Below, piece after piece: positions 1 to 5,819 of a stretch of DNA of 6,240 bases. The notes beneath the pieces are model-generated. The model saw nothing but the letters and a program-made list of their open reading frames with translations. It searched no databases and had not been told where the DNA came from. The DNA lies in contig JBDTOI010000225.1 in the NCBI GenBank assembly GCA_039933315.1, positions 1 to 6,240 on the forward strand. The letters are read 5' to 3'. This stretch comes from DASXRU01 sp039933315 (GTDB lineage: Bacteria > Acidobacteriota > Blastocatellia > Pyrinomonadales > Pyrinomonadaceae). Positions within the stretch are counted from its first letter, which is position 1. Every line of letters starts with the position of its first letter. A program made the translations under genes and the position numbers.

Positions 1-726
1 GGTGCCGCGCAATACCAGCCACGAGTCGAAGGGTGACAGGATCGCGCCGGCGCTATTCTGAACAAAAGCGATCCAGGCAGCGTCTTCTTCATCGTTGAGA
101 ACTACCGCGCCGCCGATACCGTCGGAATGCCCATTGAGAAACTTTGTGGTCGAGTGGACGACGATATCCACGCCAAAATCCAGCGGCCGCTGCAGATACG
201 GCGACATGAAAGTATTGTCGCAAACCACACGCGCGCCAAACTTGTGGGCAATGTCGGAAACCGCCTGTAGATCGGTGACCATCATCACCGGGTTCGTCGG
301 GGTTTCGACAAATACCATGCGGGTGTTTTGCTTCATGGCTGCCTCGACATTAGCCACGTCGGAGGTGTCCACGAAAGTGAATTCGATCTTATAGTTCGCC
401 AGAATGCGACTGAATAAACGAAAGGTGCCGCCGTACGTATTATCGGAGACGATCACGTGGTCATCCGATTTCACGAGCCGCAGGGTCGCGTCAATGGCCG
501 CCATTCCCGAGGCGAAGGCATAGCCAAAACGGGCGCCCTCCAGGGCAGCGAGATTGCGTTCCAGGGCTAAACGAGTGGGATTCGAAGTACGCGCGTACTC
601 GAAGCCCTTGTTCTTGCCCAGTCCCTCTTGCGCGTAGGTCGACGTCTGATAAATGGGAACTGTCACCGCGCCGGTGGCCGAGTCAGGTTCCTGTCCGGCG
701 TGAATTGCTATCGTAGCGAAACCCAT
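1..726 (-). CDS. PLP-dependent trans-sulfuration enzyme (cystathionine gamma-synthase/gamma-lyase family), C-terminus cut by window edge
   Basis: The reading frame gives 242 residues and is still open at base 1. Roughly the last 140 residues of this ~380-aa family lie outside the window. It begins MGFATIAIHAGQEPD, the usual start of the Cys/Met metabolism PLP family, which supports ATG at 724-726 although no clear Shine-Dalgarno precedes it. Visible family landmarks are Y44 and R46 (EYARTSNPT, cofactor phosphate contact from the neighbouring subunit), S73-G74-M75, Y98 in DNTYGGT (stacks on PLP), ETPTNP at 141-146, D170 (pairs with the pyridine nitrogen) and STTKFLNGHSD with K195 as the Schiff-base lysine. 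These cytosolic tetramers act on cystathionine or activated homoserine in methionine/cysteine metabolism. The sequence shown cannot separate a synthase (MetB) from a lyase (MccB/CGL), so no symbol is given. It is divergent from the lipoprotein gene. Confidence 0.93.
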   Translation of the reverse strand, partial: MGFATIAIHAGQEPDSATGAVTVPIYQTSTYAQEGLGKNKGFEYARTSNPTRLALERNLAALEGARFGYAFASGMAAIDATLRLVKSDDHVIVSDNTYGGTFRLFSRILANYKIEFTFVDTSDVANVEAAMKQNTRMVFVETPTNPVMMVTDLQAVSDIAHKFGARVVCDNTFMSPYLQRPLDFGVDIVVHSTTKFLNGHSDGIGGAVVLNDEEDAAWIAFVQNSAGAILSPFDSWLVLRGT

Positions 727-1003
727 AGAAGTGCTTAGTGAGATCGGAGTGCTGCGCTGAGTAATAAGATTAAGACAATGGAATACTTAAAAGACCCTAT
801 TGATCGACGGACCGTCGTCCTTGTTAAGATTGCGCCTGAATGCTTCAAGGAAAGCGAATGGTAGCCCGCGCCAACTTTACTGTCAAACCGCCATCCTCGC
901 GGCGGCGTACTGTAACTGAACGTAAGATTAGGCATGGCGTACGCTTTTCTATGTCGTCCACAGCGATAACATGCCGGCGCTGCCCTTAAACGCCTTCGAC
1001 AGT

Positions 1004-1018
1004 TGGCACATTGCTTGC
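1004..1018 (+). promoter_or_regulatory. Sigma-54 (RpoN) -24/-12 promoter of the lipoprotein gene
   Basis: The sequence TTGGCAC-ATTGC-TTGC matches the consensus YTGGCACG-N4-TTGCW at nearly every position; the G after CAC is A here and the base after TTGC is C. The invariant GG (1005-1006) and GC (1017-1018) are 12 bases apart, exactly as the holoenzyme requires. Transcription would begin near 1030, leaving a leader of about 32 nt before the TTG start at 1062. Sigma-54 promoters need an ATP-using enhancer-binding protein bound upstream. No gene for one is in the window. Confidence 0.75.
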
Positions 1019-1048
1019 CCGTCAAGTTCGGGTTTTGAAATTAACGTT

Positions 1049-1054
1049 GGAGGA
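1049..1054 (+). promoter_or_regulatory. Shine-Dalgarno that fixes the TTG start of the lipoprotein gene
   Basis: GGAGGA lies about 7-8 nt before TTG at 1062-1064. It decides the start: the longer in-frame reading from TTG 1011 would begin inside the sigma-54 promoter, upstream of the expected transcript start, and would put charged residues ahead of the signal peptide. The ATG at 1086 is too far downstream and would cut off the basic N-region. Confidence 0.8.
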
Positions 1055-1061
1055 AAACCAG

Positions 1062-1640
1062 TTGAGAAACAAGATTTTGACGGGGATGGCCATGCTGGCG
1101 CTCGCCGCATTCGGAATAGCTTGCAATACGACCGATACGGCGAACACTAACGTCAACGCGACAGCTACGCCTACCACGACGACCCAACCGGGTCCGGACA
1201 ATTCCGAAATCACCACGACTACTGACGCCAATGGTGTCACCACCCAAACACGCGTTTTTAAGAACAATCCGCGCGTTTCCCGGGTAGTCGTGACGACCCG
1301 CAACGGGCAACGCACGGCGCGCGTTTATTCCGCGACGGGCGAGGAGCGAGACTTCAAGGGCGACGTCGCGACTGCGCTTAGTGACACCGGCGACGCAATC
1401 GCCAGTGGGGCAGGCTGGGTTGCCGACAAGACAGTTGAAGGCGCTAAAGCTGCCGGCGGAGCGGCCAAGACCGTTGGTGAAAAAACCCTCGAGGGAGCCA
1501 GGACGGTAGGGGACAAGACCGCCGACGGAGCCAGGACGGTTGGTTCGAAGACCGCCTCGGGAGCCAGGACAGTTGGCGAGAAAACCGTCAGTGGCACCAA
1601 GAAGGTCGGCAGCGCTATCAAGAAGGCAGTCACCCCGTAA
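1062..1640 (+). CDS. Putative lipoprotein with Thr-rich linker and C-terminal 11-residue repeats
   Basis: From the TTG start the product is 192 aa. It opens with a short secretion signal: basic MRNK, a hydrophobic core LTGMAMLALAAFGIA, then C21. C21 fits lipidation by signal peptidase II, although the lipobox (GIAC) lacks the usual Leu at -3. A low-complexity Thr/Asn/Pro linker follows (about 22-48), then a compact stretch of alternating hydrophobic and charged residues (about 50-100, including VSRVVVTTRNGQRTARVYS). The C-terminus is a run of 11-residue repeats (137-191) of the form TVGxKTxxGAR, rich in Ala, Gly, Lys and Thr. Eleven-residue periodicity is typical of amphipathic helices such as LEA-like proteins, so an extended surface- or envelope-associated helix is plausible. 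The function is unknown to me. Expression appears sigma-54 dependent, and a strong terminator follows 52 bp after the stop, so the gene is probably monocistronic. Confidence 0.85.
   Translation: MRNKILTGMAMLALAAFGIACNTTDTANTNVNATATPTTTTQPGPDNSEITTTTDANGVTTQTRVFKNNPRVSRVVVTTRNGQRTARVYSATGEERDFKGDVATALSDTGDAIASGAGWVADKTVEGAKAAGGAAKTVGEKTLEGARTVGDKTADGARTVGSKTASGARTVGEKTVSGTKKVGSAIKKAVTP
1470..1634 (+). repeat. Five tandem 33-bp units encoding 11-residue repeats
   Basis: Units start at 1470, 1503, 1536, 1569 and 1602. The second and third are closest (ACG-GTN-GGN, then AAG-ACC-GCC, then GGA-GCC-AGG), and the first three all end GGA-GCC-AGG. The fourth is more diverged and the fifth keeps only the pattern of Val-Gly and Lys positions. 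The preceding DKTVEGAK segment looks like an older partial unit. Such DNA-level similarity suggests recent unit duplication, and copy number may vary between strains. Confidence 0.85.
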
Positions 1641-1692
1641 GGGTAGCTGCGAACAGATAGCATCTCAGTTTCCATTTAGAACGACAGTTTGC

Positions 1693-1731
1693 GACGAAGG
1701 CCGCATAGGATAGTCCTGCGCGGCCTTCGTC
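1693..1731 (+). terminator. Strong hairpin terminator after the lipoprotein gene
   Basis: GACGAAGGCCGC (1693-1704) pairs perfectly with GCGGCCTTCGTC (1720-1731), a 12-bp GC-rich stem. The 15-nt loop can add a further 4-bp stem, AGGA (1707-1710) with TCCT (1714-1717). The bases that follow are only moderately T-rich (ATGCTTCTGGTGTT), so this is not a textbook rho-independent terminator. Its position between a stop codon and a new promoter still favours termination. Confidence 0.7.
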
Positions 1732-1741
1732 ATGCTTCTGG

Positions 1742-1750
1742 TGTTATACT
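1742..1750 (+). promoter_or_regulatory. Extended -10 promoter for the CxxC protein and UbiD pair
   Basis: TG-T-TATACT is an extended -10 element, with the TATACT hexamer at 1745-1750. No good -35 is visible at the right distance, which fits an extended -10 promoter. It lies just after the terminator hairpin and about 50 bp before the ATG at 1803, so a transcript would start near 1757. Confidence 0.45.
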
Positions 1751-1788
1751 CATTTCCCAACGTTGATAGAGCTTTATAGGGCGGCACC

Positions 1789-1795
1789 AGGAGGT
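1789..1795 (+). promoter_or_regulatory. Strong Shine-Dalgarno of the 98-aa gene
   Basis: AGGAGGT is a full-strength ribosome binding site. It stands 7 nt before ATG 1803 and confirms both that start and that the small gene is real. Confidence 0.85.
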
Positions 1796-1802
1796 CACAG
1801 TT

Positions 1803-2099
1803 ATGGAAGAGGCACGGCGCTTTACGATCATTTGCCCGGACTGCGAGTCGACTCTGGTGATTGACTCGCAAACCGGTGCGGTCATCGCTCACGAAGAGAA
1901 AACGAAACCAATGGCCTCGTTCGAAGACATGGTTAAAGGCCTCGACAAGCAAAAGCAAGTTCGCGAACAGATATTTTCCCAGGAGCTTAGCTCCATGAAG
2001 GACCGCGAAAGGCTCCTGGAAGAAAAGTTTCAGGAAGCTATGAAACGTGCCGACAAAGACAAGGGCAAGCCTTACCGAAATCCGATGGACATGGATTAA
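1803..2099 (+). CDS. Small hypothetical protein: single CxxC motif followed by a charged coiled coil
   Basis: The product is 98 aa with a strong Shine-Dalgarno. Residues 8-26 (TIICPDCESTLVIDSQTGA) look like half of a zinc ribbon: two beta strands and a single C11-x2-C14 knuckle, with no second cysteine pair anywhere in the protein. Residues about 38-90 are highly charged and predicted helical, with heptad-like spacing (FEDMVKGLDKQKQVREQIF, then RERLLEEKFQEAMKRA), so a dimeric coiled coil is likely. Two chains could together supply four cysteines to a metal, but this is inference. I cannot assign a family. It sits 54 bp upstream of the UbiD-family gene on the same strand with no terminator between, so co-transcription is plausible. 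It has no signal peptide and should be cytosolic. Confidence 0.85.
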   Translation: MEEARRFTIICPDCESTLVIDSQTGAVIAHEEKTKPMASFEDMVKGLDKQKQVREQIFSQELSSMKDRERLLEEKFQEAMKRADKDKGKPYRNPMDMD

Positions 2100-2153
2100 A
2101 CGATGCTCCATCTCCTCAACTAACATCTCTCCAGCCGCCCGCCCAAAGCCCTG

Positions 2154-3914
2154 ATGCATTCCAACCTCCGTACTTTTCTTGACCTCCTGCGCCGCGAAAA
2201 CGATCTGGTCACCATTGACGCTCCTGTCGATCCCTACCTCGAGGTCGCGGAAATTCATCGCCGAGTAGTCGAAGAGGGAGGCCCGGCGCTGCTCTTCACG
2301 CAGGTGAAGGAAAGTAAGTTTCCGCTGGTCACTAACCTGTTCGGCACAGCTGCGAGGATCGAGCGCGCTTTTGGGCCGAAGCCGGAAGCTCTGGTTAAGA
2401 AATTGGTTCACGTTGCCGAGGCCCTGCTCCCGCCGAAGCCGTCCGCGCTTTGGCGGCATCGTTCGCTGGCCCGCGAGTTTTTAAGGTTGGGGACCAGGAA
2501 CGTGCGCAGCGGCGCTATCAAGGAGGTGGAGCAGCGGCCCGCACGTCTCAACGAGCTACCGGTGCTGACTACGTGGCAGAAGGATGGCGGCCCCTTCATC
2601 ACACTGCCGCTGGTTTACACCGAACATCCGGTAACTGGCAAACACAACCTTGGCATCTATCGCCTTCAGGTGTACGACGCGGAAACTACCGGGCTGCACT
2701 GGCAGATTCAAAAGGGAGGTGGCTTTCATTACCATGCCGCCGAACAGCTGGGACAGTCATTGCCCGTTACCGCGTTTCTCGGCGGACCCCCGGCGCTGAT
2801 TGTCGCTGCCATTGCCCCTTTGCCTGAGGATGTGCCGGAATTGATGCTGACCTCGCTGCTGGCTGGCGAAAAGCTTCGGATGACGGAGAACCCCTTAGCG
2901 GGGGGCCACCGGCTGGTGGCTGAGGCTGAATTCGCGCTTGTCGGTCATGCCCTGCCGAGCGAACGAAAACTCGAGGGGCCCTTCGGCGACCACTATGGTT
3001 ATTACTCGCTACGACATTCTTATCCGGTCCTTCATGTAGATGCGGTTTTTCACCGGCGTGATGCAATCTATCCGGCCACGGTAGTGGGCAAGCCGAGACA
3101 AGAGGACTTCTTCATTGGCGATTATCTGCAGCAACTCTTGTCGCCCCTGTTTCCCCTGGTGATGCCCGGCGTGCAGAGTCTCTGGACGTATGGCGAGACA
3201 GGATTTCATTCACTGTGCGCCGCAGTGGTTCGCGAGCGTTACGCGCGCGAAGCTCTGGTGGCAGGCTTTCGCATACTGGGCGAAGGCCAGCTTTCGTTAA
3301 CGAAGTTTCTAATTCTGACGGACACGCCGCAGGACCTGGGCGACTTTCCTCGACTGCTCGAGCATGTACTGGCGCGCGTCGTTCCCGAAAGAGACTTGTT
3401 CATCTTCGCCAATACTTCGATGGATACCCTTGATTACACCAGCGGCGAAGTCAATAAAGGCAGCAAGGCGATCATGCTGGGTCTGGGAGAAGCGGTGCGG
3501 AAATTACCGCGCGAGTTTCGCGGCGAGTTGCCTCAGGGAGTGGCGCGCGTGGCGCCTTTCTGCGCCGGTTGCCTGGTGGTGGAAGGGGTCGAATACTCCG
3601 CAGACCCTGAGCAGGCAGCGCGGCTGGCGCGGGAGAAAGTATTTGCCGGCTGGCCTCTGATAGTTCTGCATGACGATGCGAAAGTCGCGCAATCGACGAC
3701 AGATTTTCTCTGGGCCACCTGGACGCGTTTTGAGCCGGCCGCCGATATTTACGCGGCGGAAACGAAAGTTGTCCGTCATCATCTGGCCTATCGCGGGCCG
3801 ATTGTAATCGATGCGCGCTTGAAGCCGGGGTTTCCCGACGAGCTGATTGTTCGGGATGACATAAAGAAGTTGGTGGATGGTCGCTGGCGGGAGTATTTTC
3901 CCAAAGCCTTGTAG
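2154..3914 (+). CDS. UbiD-family (de)carboxylase, prenylated-FMN dependent
   Basis: At 586 aa this is longer than E. coli UbiD (about 497 aa) and matches the longer type found in several phyla. The family signature is clear throughout: LRTFLDLLRRENDLVTID at 5-22, NLFGTAARIERAFG at 61-74, NLGIYR at 165-170, GDHYGYYS at 278-285 within an EGPFGDH context, and SKAIMLGLGE at 437-446. R170, E274 and D279 occupy the positions of the family's catalytic Arg-Glu-Asp/Glu network. These cytosolic enzymes (de)carboxylate aromatic or unsaturated acids, for example in quinone synthesis, using the prFMN cofactor made by UbiX. No UbiX or quinone gene is in the window, so the substrate is unknown. Two remembered metal-ligand positions appear changed (see findings). 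The C-terminal region carries a CxxC (C470, C473). The ATG start fits the conserved N-terminus but has no evident Shine-Dalgarno, so translation may depend on the upstream gene or a leader. The stop TAG falls within a REP-like repeat. Confidence 0.95.
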   Translation: MHSNLRTFLDLLRRENDLVTIDAPVDPYLEVAEIHRRVVEEGGPALLFTQVKESKFPLVTNLFGTAARIERAFGPKPEALVKKLVHVAEALLPPKPSALWRHRSLAREFLRLGTRNVRSGAIKEVEQRPARLNELPVLTTWQKDGGPFITLPLVYTEHPVTGKHNLGIYRLQVYDAETTGLHWQIQKGGGFHYHAAEQLGQSLPVTAFLGGPPALIVAAIAPLPEDVPELMLTSLLAGEKLRMTENPLAGGHRLVAEAEFALVGHALPSERKLEGPFGDHYGYYSLRHSYPVLHVDAVFHRRDAIYPATVVGKPRQEDFFIGDYLQQLLSPLFPLVMPGVQSLWTYGETGFHSLCAAVVRERYAREALVAGFRILGEGQLSLTKFLILTDTPQDLGDFPRLLEHVLARVVPERDLFIFANTSMDTLDYTSGEVNKGSKAIMLGLGEAVRKLPREFRGELPQGVARVAPFCAGCLVVEGVEYSADPEQAARLAREKVFAGWPLIVLHDDAKVAQSTTDFLWATWTRFEPAADIYAAETKVVRHHLAYRGPIVIDARLKPGFPDELIVRDDIKKLVDGRWREYFPKAL

Positions 3915-4001
3915 GGGCGGCACTCCGTGGCCGCCCCTCTCATTACCTCTGCTACTTGTTTCGCCGAAAGGAAAGGGGCGGCCACGGAGTGCCTCCCCTA
4001 C
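3911..4001. repeat. Inverted pair of 28-bp REP-like palindromes
   Basis: The arm at 3911-3938 and the reverse complement of the arm at 3974-4001 are identical at 27 of 28 positions (C versus A at the eighth). They are separated by 35 bp. Each arm is itself an imperfect palindrome, GGGGCGG-CAC, a TCC loop, then GTG-GCCGCCCC with one bulged base. So each can fold alone, or the two can pair into one long hairpin. This is the architecture of REP/BIME intergenic elements, which are usually spread by RAYT transposases. No transposase is present here. At the end of the UbiD gene the structure could also stop transcription or protect the 3' end of the mRNA. Confidence 0.85.
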
Positions 4002-4030
4002 AGTGTGTGCCCGAATCGAGTTCGCCTTTG

Positions 4031-4283
4031 TTAAGGGCACCGCGCCGCATCGGTATACACCGGATACCGTTTACCATCCTTTTGCAATTCCATCCGCAAG
4101 GACGATCCGGCAGCAGGACTATCAGCGTCAGTGAGAGCCACCACCGTGCAATCAAAGCGCCGCCGAGCCACCCCAGGCATCCGCGCAGAGGCCCGAACGA
4201 CGCCGCTTGGCAGCAGCGGCCCGCTCGATAGACTGGCGGAACTCGCGTTCGCGGGCAAGCGGATCTTCGCCTATGTTTCCCAC
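4031..4283 (-). pseudogene. Possible remnant of a small membrane-protein gene, broken by frameshifts
   Basis: No single frame explains this stretch, but three minus-strand frames in turn give protein-like sequence. From a GTG at 4281-4283, one frame reads GNIGEDPLAREREFRQSIER and then AAAAKRRR, a charged helix, before stopping at 4152. A second frame, overlapping the end of the first, gives CLGWLGGALIARWWLSLTLI, a good transmembrane helix. The third ends RMELQKDGKRYPVYTDAARC, one residue before a TAA at 4031-4033. A coil, membrane helix and polar tail in order suggest one small gene with two frame breaks, 60 bp downstream of the SnoaL-like gene on the same strand. Chance open frames in GC-rich DNA are an alternative. 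I do not recognise a family. Confidence 0.27.
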
Positions 4284-4342
4284 CTCGCTTCCGGTGGTTG
4301 GCGCCCAGAGTCAGTGTTAACGCACGCAGCCATGAGAATGAA

Positions 4343-4744
4343 CTATTTCTTTATCGCTTCTGAGAACTGCGCCGTGTCTGTGTATTGCTGAAACTTCACT
4401 ACCTTGCCATCACGGAAGGTAAAGAAGTGGGCAAACTGCGCGCGCACATTTGCCCCGTTACTTTTGTAGGTGCCGCTGTAATGGCCCAGTCCGATGGCCG
4501 TCTCACCAGCGTCGAGTACCTCGTCGGGCGAAACCGTAAAGCTATCCCACTCGATTGCAAATTTCATGAAGACACCTTCCAGCACCGCCTGCGGTCCGAT
4601 ATAGGGATTGCCATCGGCGTAGATGAAGTGCTCAGCCTCCGACCATTCAACCTTCGGGTCCAAAGCGGCGAGGACTGCGGGGATGTTACCGGTGGCAAAT
4701 GCGTCGTACAGGCCACGAACCGTATTAACAGTTTCCTGTGACAT
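4343..4744 (-). CDS. SnoaL-like / NTF2-fold protein (ketosteroid isomerase-related)
   Basis: The product is 133 aa, the normal size for a single-domain SnoaL-like protein. It opens with the typical helix SQETVNTVRGLYDAFATGNI, followed by PAVLAALDPKVEWSEAE (22-38), where W34 is the usual aromatic after the first strand. It ends with the characteristic strand pair FAHFFTFRDGKVVKFQQYTD (104-123). Proteins of this fold form a cone-shaped cavity in the cytosol and may be isomerases, cyclases, hydrolases or non-enzymatic ligand binders. Nothing here indicates the ligand. The start is supported by AGGAG 4-5 nt upstream. No partner gene points to a pathway; the possible broken gene lies 60 bp downstream. 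Confidence 0.9.
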   Translation of the reverse strand: MSQETVNTVRGLYDAFATGNIPAVLAALDPKVEWSEAEHFIYADGNPYIGPQAVLEGVFMKFAIEWDSFTVSPDEVLDAGETAIGLGHYSGTYKSNGANVRAQFAHFFTFRDGKVVKFQQYTDTAQFSEAIKK

Positions 4745-4748
4745 AAGT

Positions 4749-4753
4749 CTCCT
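4749..4753 (-). promoter_or_regulatory. Shine-Dalgarno of the SnoaL-like gene
   Basis: On the minus strand AGGAG is followed by ACTT and the ATG at 4742-4744. This is a standard site and supports that start. Confidence 0.75.
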
Positions 4754-4918
4754 GAAAGAAGAGAAGATTGGCTGGCAAAATCAGGCGTAAGGTATATGCA
4801 ACGCCCTATCGAGCGCAATGTTTGGTTTTTTCTAACGGTGCTGAATCGTATCAGGGCCGTAACCTGGACCCCACCCTCGCCGTAGGTGCGTCGTAAAGTC
4901 CGGGCGCTATCTTTCTTC

Positions 4919-4961
4919 TTTGCGCCTTATGTCTTTCCTTTCTTAGCGCCTTTGCGTGAAA
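4919..4961. repeat. Short repeated motif (TTxGCGCCTT...TTTGCGTGAAA), candidate dispersed intergenic repeat
   Basis: TTTGCGCCTT at 4919-4928 recurs as TTAGCGCCTT at 4943-4952, 24 bp apart, and is followed by TTTGCGTGAAA at 4951-4961. From memory, similar degenerate strings of CTTTGCG/GCGCCTT recur between genes in many environmental bacterial genomes, but I cannot check that here. It lies downstream of the methyltransferase stop codon. The rest of the 246-bp gap (4745-4990) shows no gene and no convincing promoter for the SnoaL-like gene. Confidence 0.4.
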
Positions 4962-4990
4962 CCTCAACTCGAAACTCCTCCAATATTGAA

Positions 4991-5791
4991 TTAACGACTC
5001 CCCTCCGCCTTCTGACATACCGCGATAATGTTAGCCCCGTATTTGCGAAGCAGCGGCCGGCCGATTAACTCCGCCACCGGCAACAAAGGGCGCCACACGT
5101 GAGGGATGAAGGGGATGAACGTTGAAGTGTAACTCTCCCGCACGGGAATGAACTCGGCGAGATGCGATGCGCACTCGGACAACGACCACTGAAAGTAATG
5201 CTCGCGGGCGATCTCTTCTTCCCTGCGCTTCAAGTAATCGGTCCGCGATAGCATAGCTTTCCACCACGAGCGGCGATTGTTAAGCGTGAGGACAAAGATG
5301 CCCCCTTTCCGCAGCAGCCGGCTAACCTCACCCAAAACCTTGTGGAAATTGGGAACATGGTCCAGAGAGGCGATGGATAGAATTACATCGACCGACTCGT
5401 CAGGCAGCGGCATATCTTCTGCCGAGCATTTGAGGCAAAGGTAACGCGGGTCTTTCAGTCTCTCCAGGTCTTCACCAGCCAGCGCATGCCGTCCCGGCTC
5501 TATGTTTAGGTAGCTGCGGACGTAGTTCCGCACCTGCTCGAAATAGTCGCCACTGCCGCCGCCAATTTCCAGCACATCTACCGGGCCTTTTGCCGCAGCC
5601 CGCGCTACCTGGTCTTTGATGGCCTCGAACAGAGTGGTGGCCACCGTCATCGTATAGCCGGTGGCCAGCGCCTCTTTTATCAAGCGGTTTTCCTGAAACT
5701 CGATCAGACCCTTTGCCTGGGCGACGGGGTAGCAAGGTTGACCATACTCGTCGTAGGAAGTGGGTTCTACTTTTAGCTGAGCGGCAAACAT
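4991..5791 (-). CDS. Class I SAM-dependent methyltransferase (Methyltransf_11 type)
   Basis: The product is 266 aa. Motif I, VLEIGGGSGD, is at 73-82 and binds S-adenosylmethionine. It is followed by E98 (NIEPG) at the position of the ribose-binding acid, then the AEDMPLPDESVDVI segment (124-137), SLDHVPNFHKVL (142-153) and LLRKGGIFVLTLNN (159-172), all in the normal Rossmann order. The N-terminal 60 residues (YPVAQAKGLIEFQENRL) and the C-terminal part (about 195-255, rich in aromatic and Pro residues, FIPFIPHVWRPLLP) form a cap likely to hold the acceptor. The final hydrophobic stretch might associate with membrane, so a lipid, sugar or quinone-like acceptor is possible but unproven. The ATG at 5789-5791 has only a weak upstream AGGA at a poor distance. 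A long inverted repeat lies 29 bp upstream of the start. Confidence 0.92.
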   Translation of the reverse strand: MFAAQLKVEPTSYDEYGQPCYPVAQAKGLIEFQENRLIKEALATGYTMTVATTLFEAIKDQVARAAAKGPVDVLEIGGGSGDYFEQVRNYVRSYLNIEPGRHALAGEDLERLKDPRYLCLKCSAEDMPLPDESVDVILSIASLDHVPNFHKVLGEVSRLLRKGGIFVLTLNNRRSWWKAMLSRTDYLKRREEEIAREHYFQWSLSECASHLAEFIPVRESYTSTFIPFIPHVWRPLLPVAELIGRPLLRKYGANIIAVCQKAEGSR

Positions 5792-5819
5792 TTAGAATTC
5801 CAGGTCCTAAAACTTTTAT

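Larger units (their letters stand above)
727..1061. other. Divergent intergenic region between the PLP enzyme and the lipoprotein gene
   Basis: This 335-bp stretch has no convincing gene. It holds the sigma-54 promoter of the rightward lipoprotein gene (1004-1018) and must also hold the leftward promoter of the PLP enzyme, for which I see no clear -35/-10 pair. A short palindrome, CGACGG-A-CCGTCG, lies at 805-817, about 200 bp upstream of the sigma-54 promoter, a distance usual for an activator site. The 7-mer TAAGATT occurs three times in the same orientation, at 765-771, 825-831 and 923-929. Whether any of these bind a regulator is inference. Confidence 0.6.

Noticed and set aside
735..1025. 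Minus-strand 96-aa open frame with two CxxC pairs near its N-terminus
   Set aside because: It starts at TTG within the sigma-54 promoter region of the opposite strand, has no Shine-Dalgarno, and beyond the cysteines reads as arbitrary low-quality sequence. The CxxC spacing is probably chance.
1011..1061. Upstream in-frame extension of the lipoprotein gene (17 extra residues)
   Set aside because: It would start within the -12 element of the promoter and precede the Shine-Dalgarno; signal peptide logic favours TTG 1062.
1665..2459. Minus-strand 264-aa open frame opposite the 98-aa gene and the start of the UbiD gene
   Set aside because: It is antisense to two well-supported genes, spans their promoter and terminator hairpin, and shows no recognisable domain. 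It is a codon-bias shadow.
3504..4040. Minus-strand 178-aa open frame antisense to the end of the UbiD gene
   Set aside because: It overlaps a strongly conserved coding region and reads through both REP arms. No protein features are visible.
4385..4741. Plus-strand 118-aa open frame opposite the SnoaL-like gene
   Set aside because: The minus strand here encodes a clear SnoaL-like domain with its own Shine-Dalgarno. The plus frame has no family resemblance.
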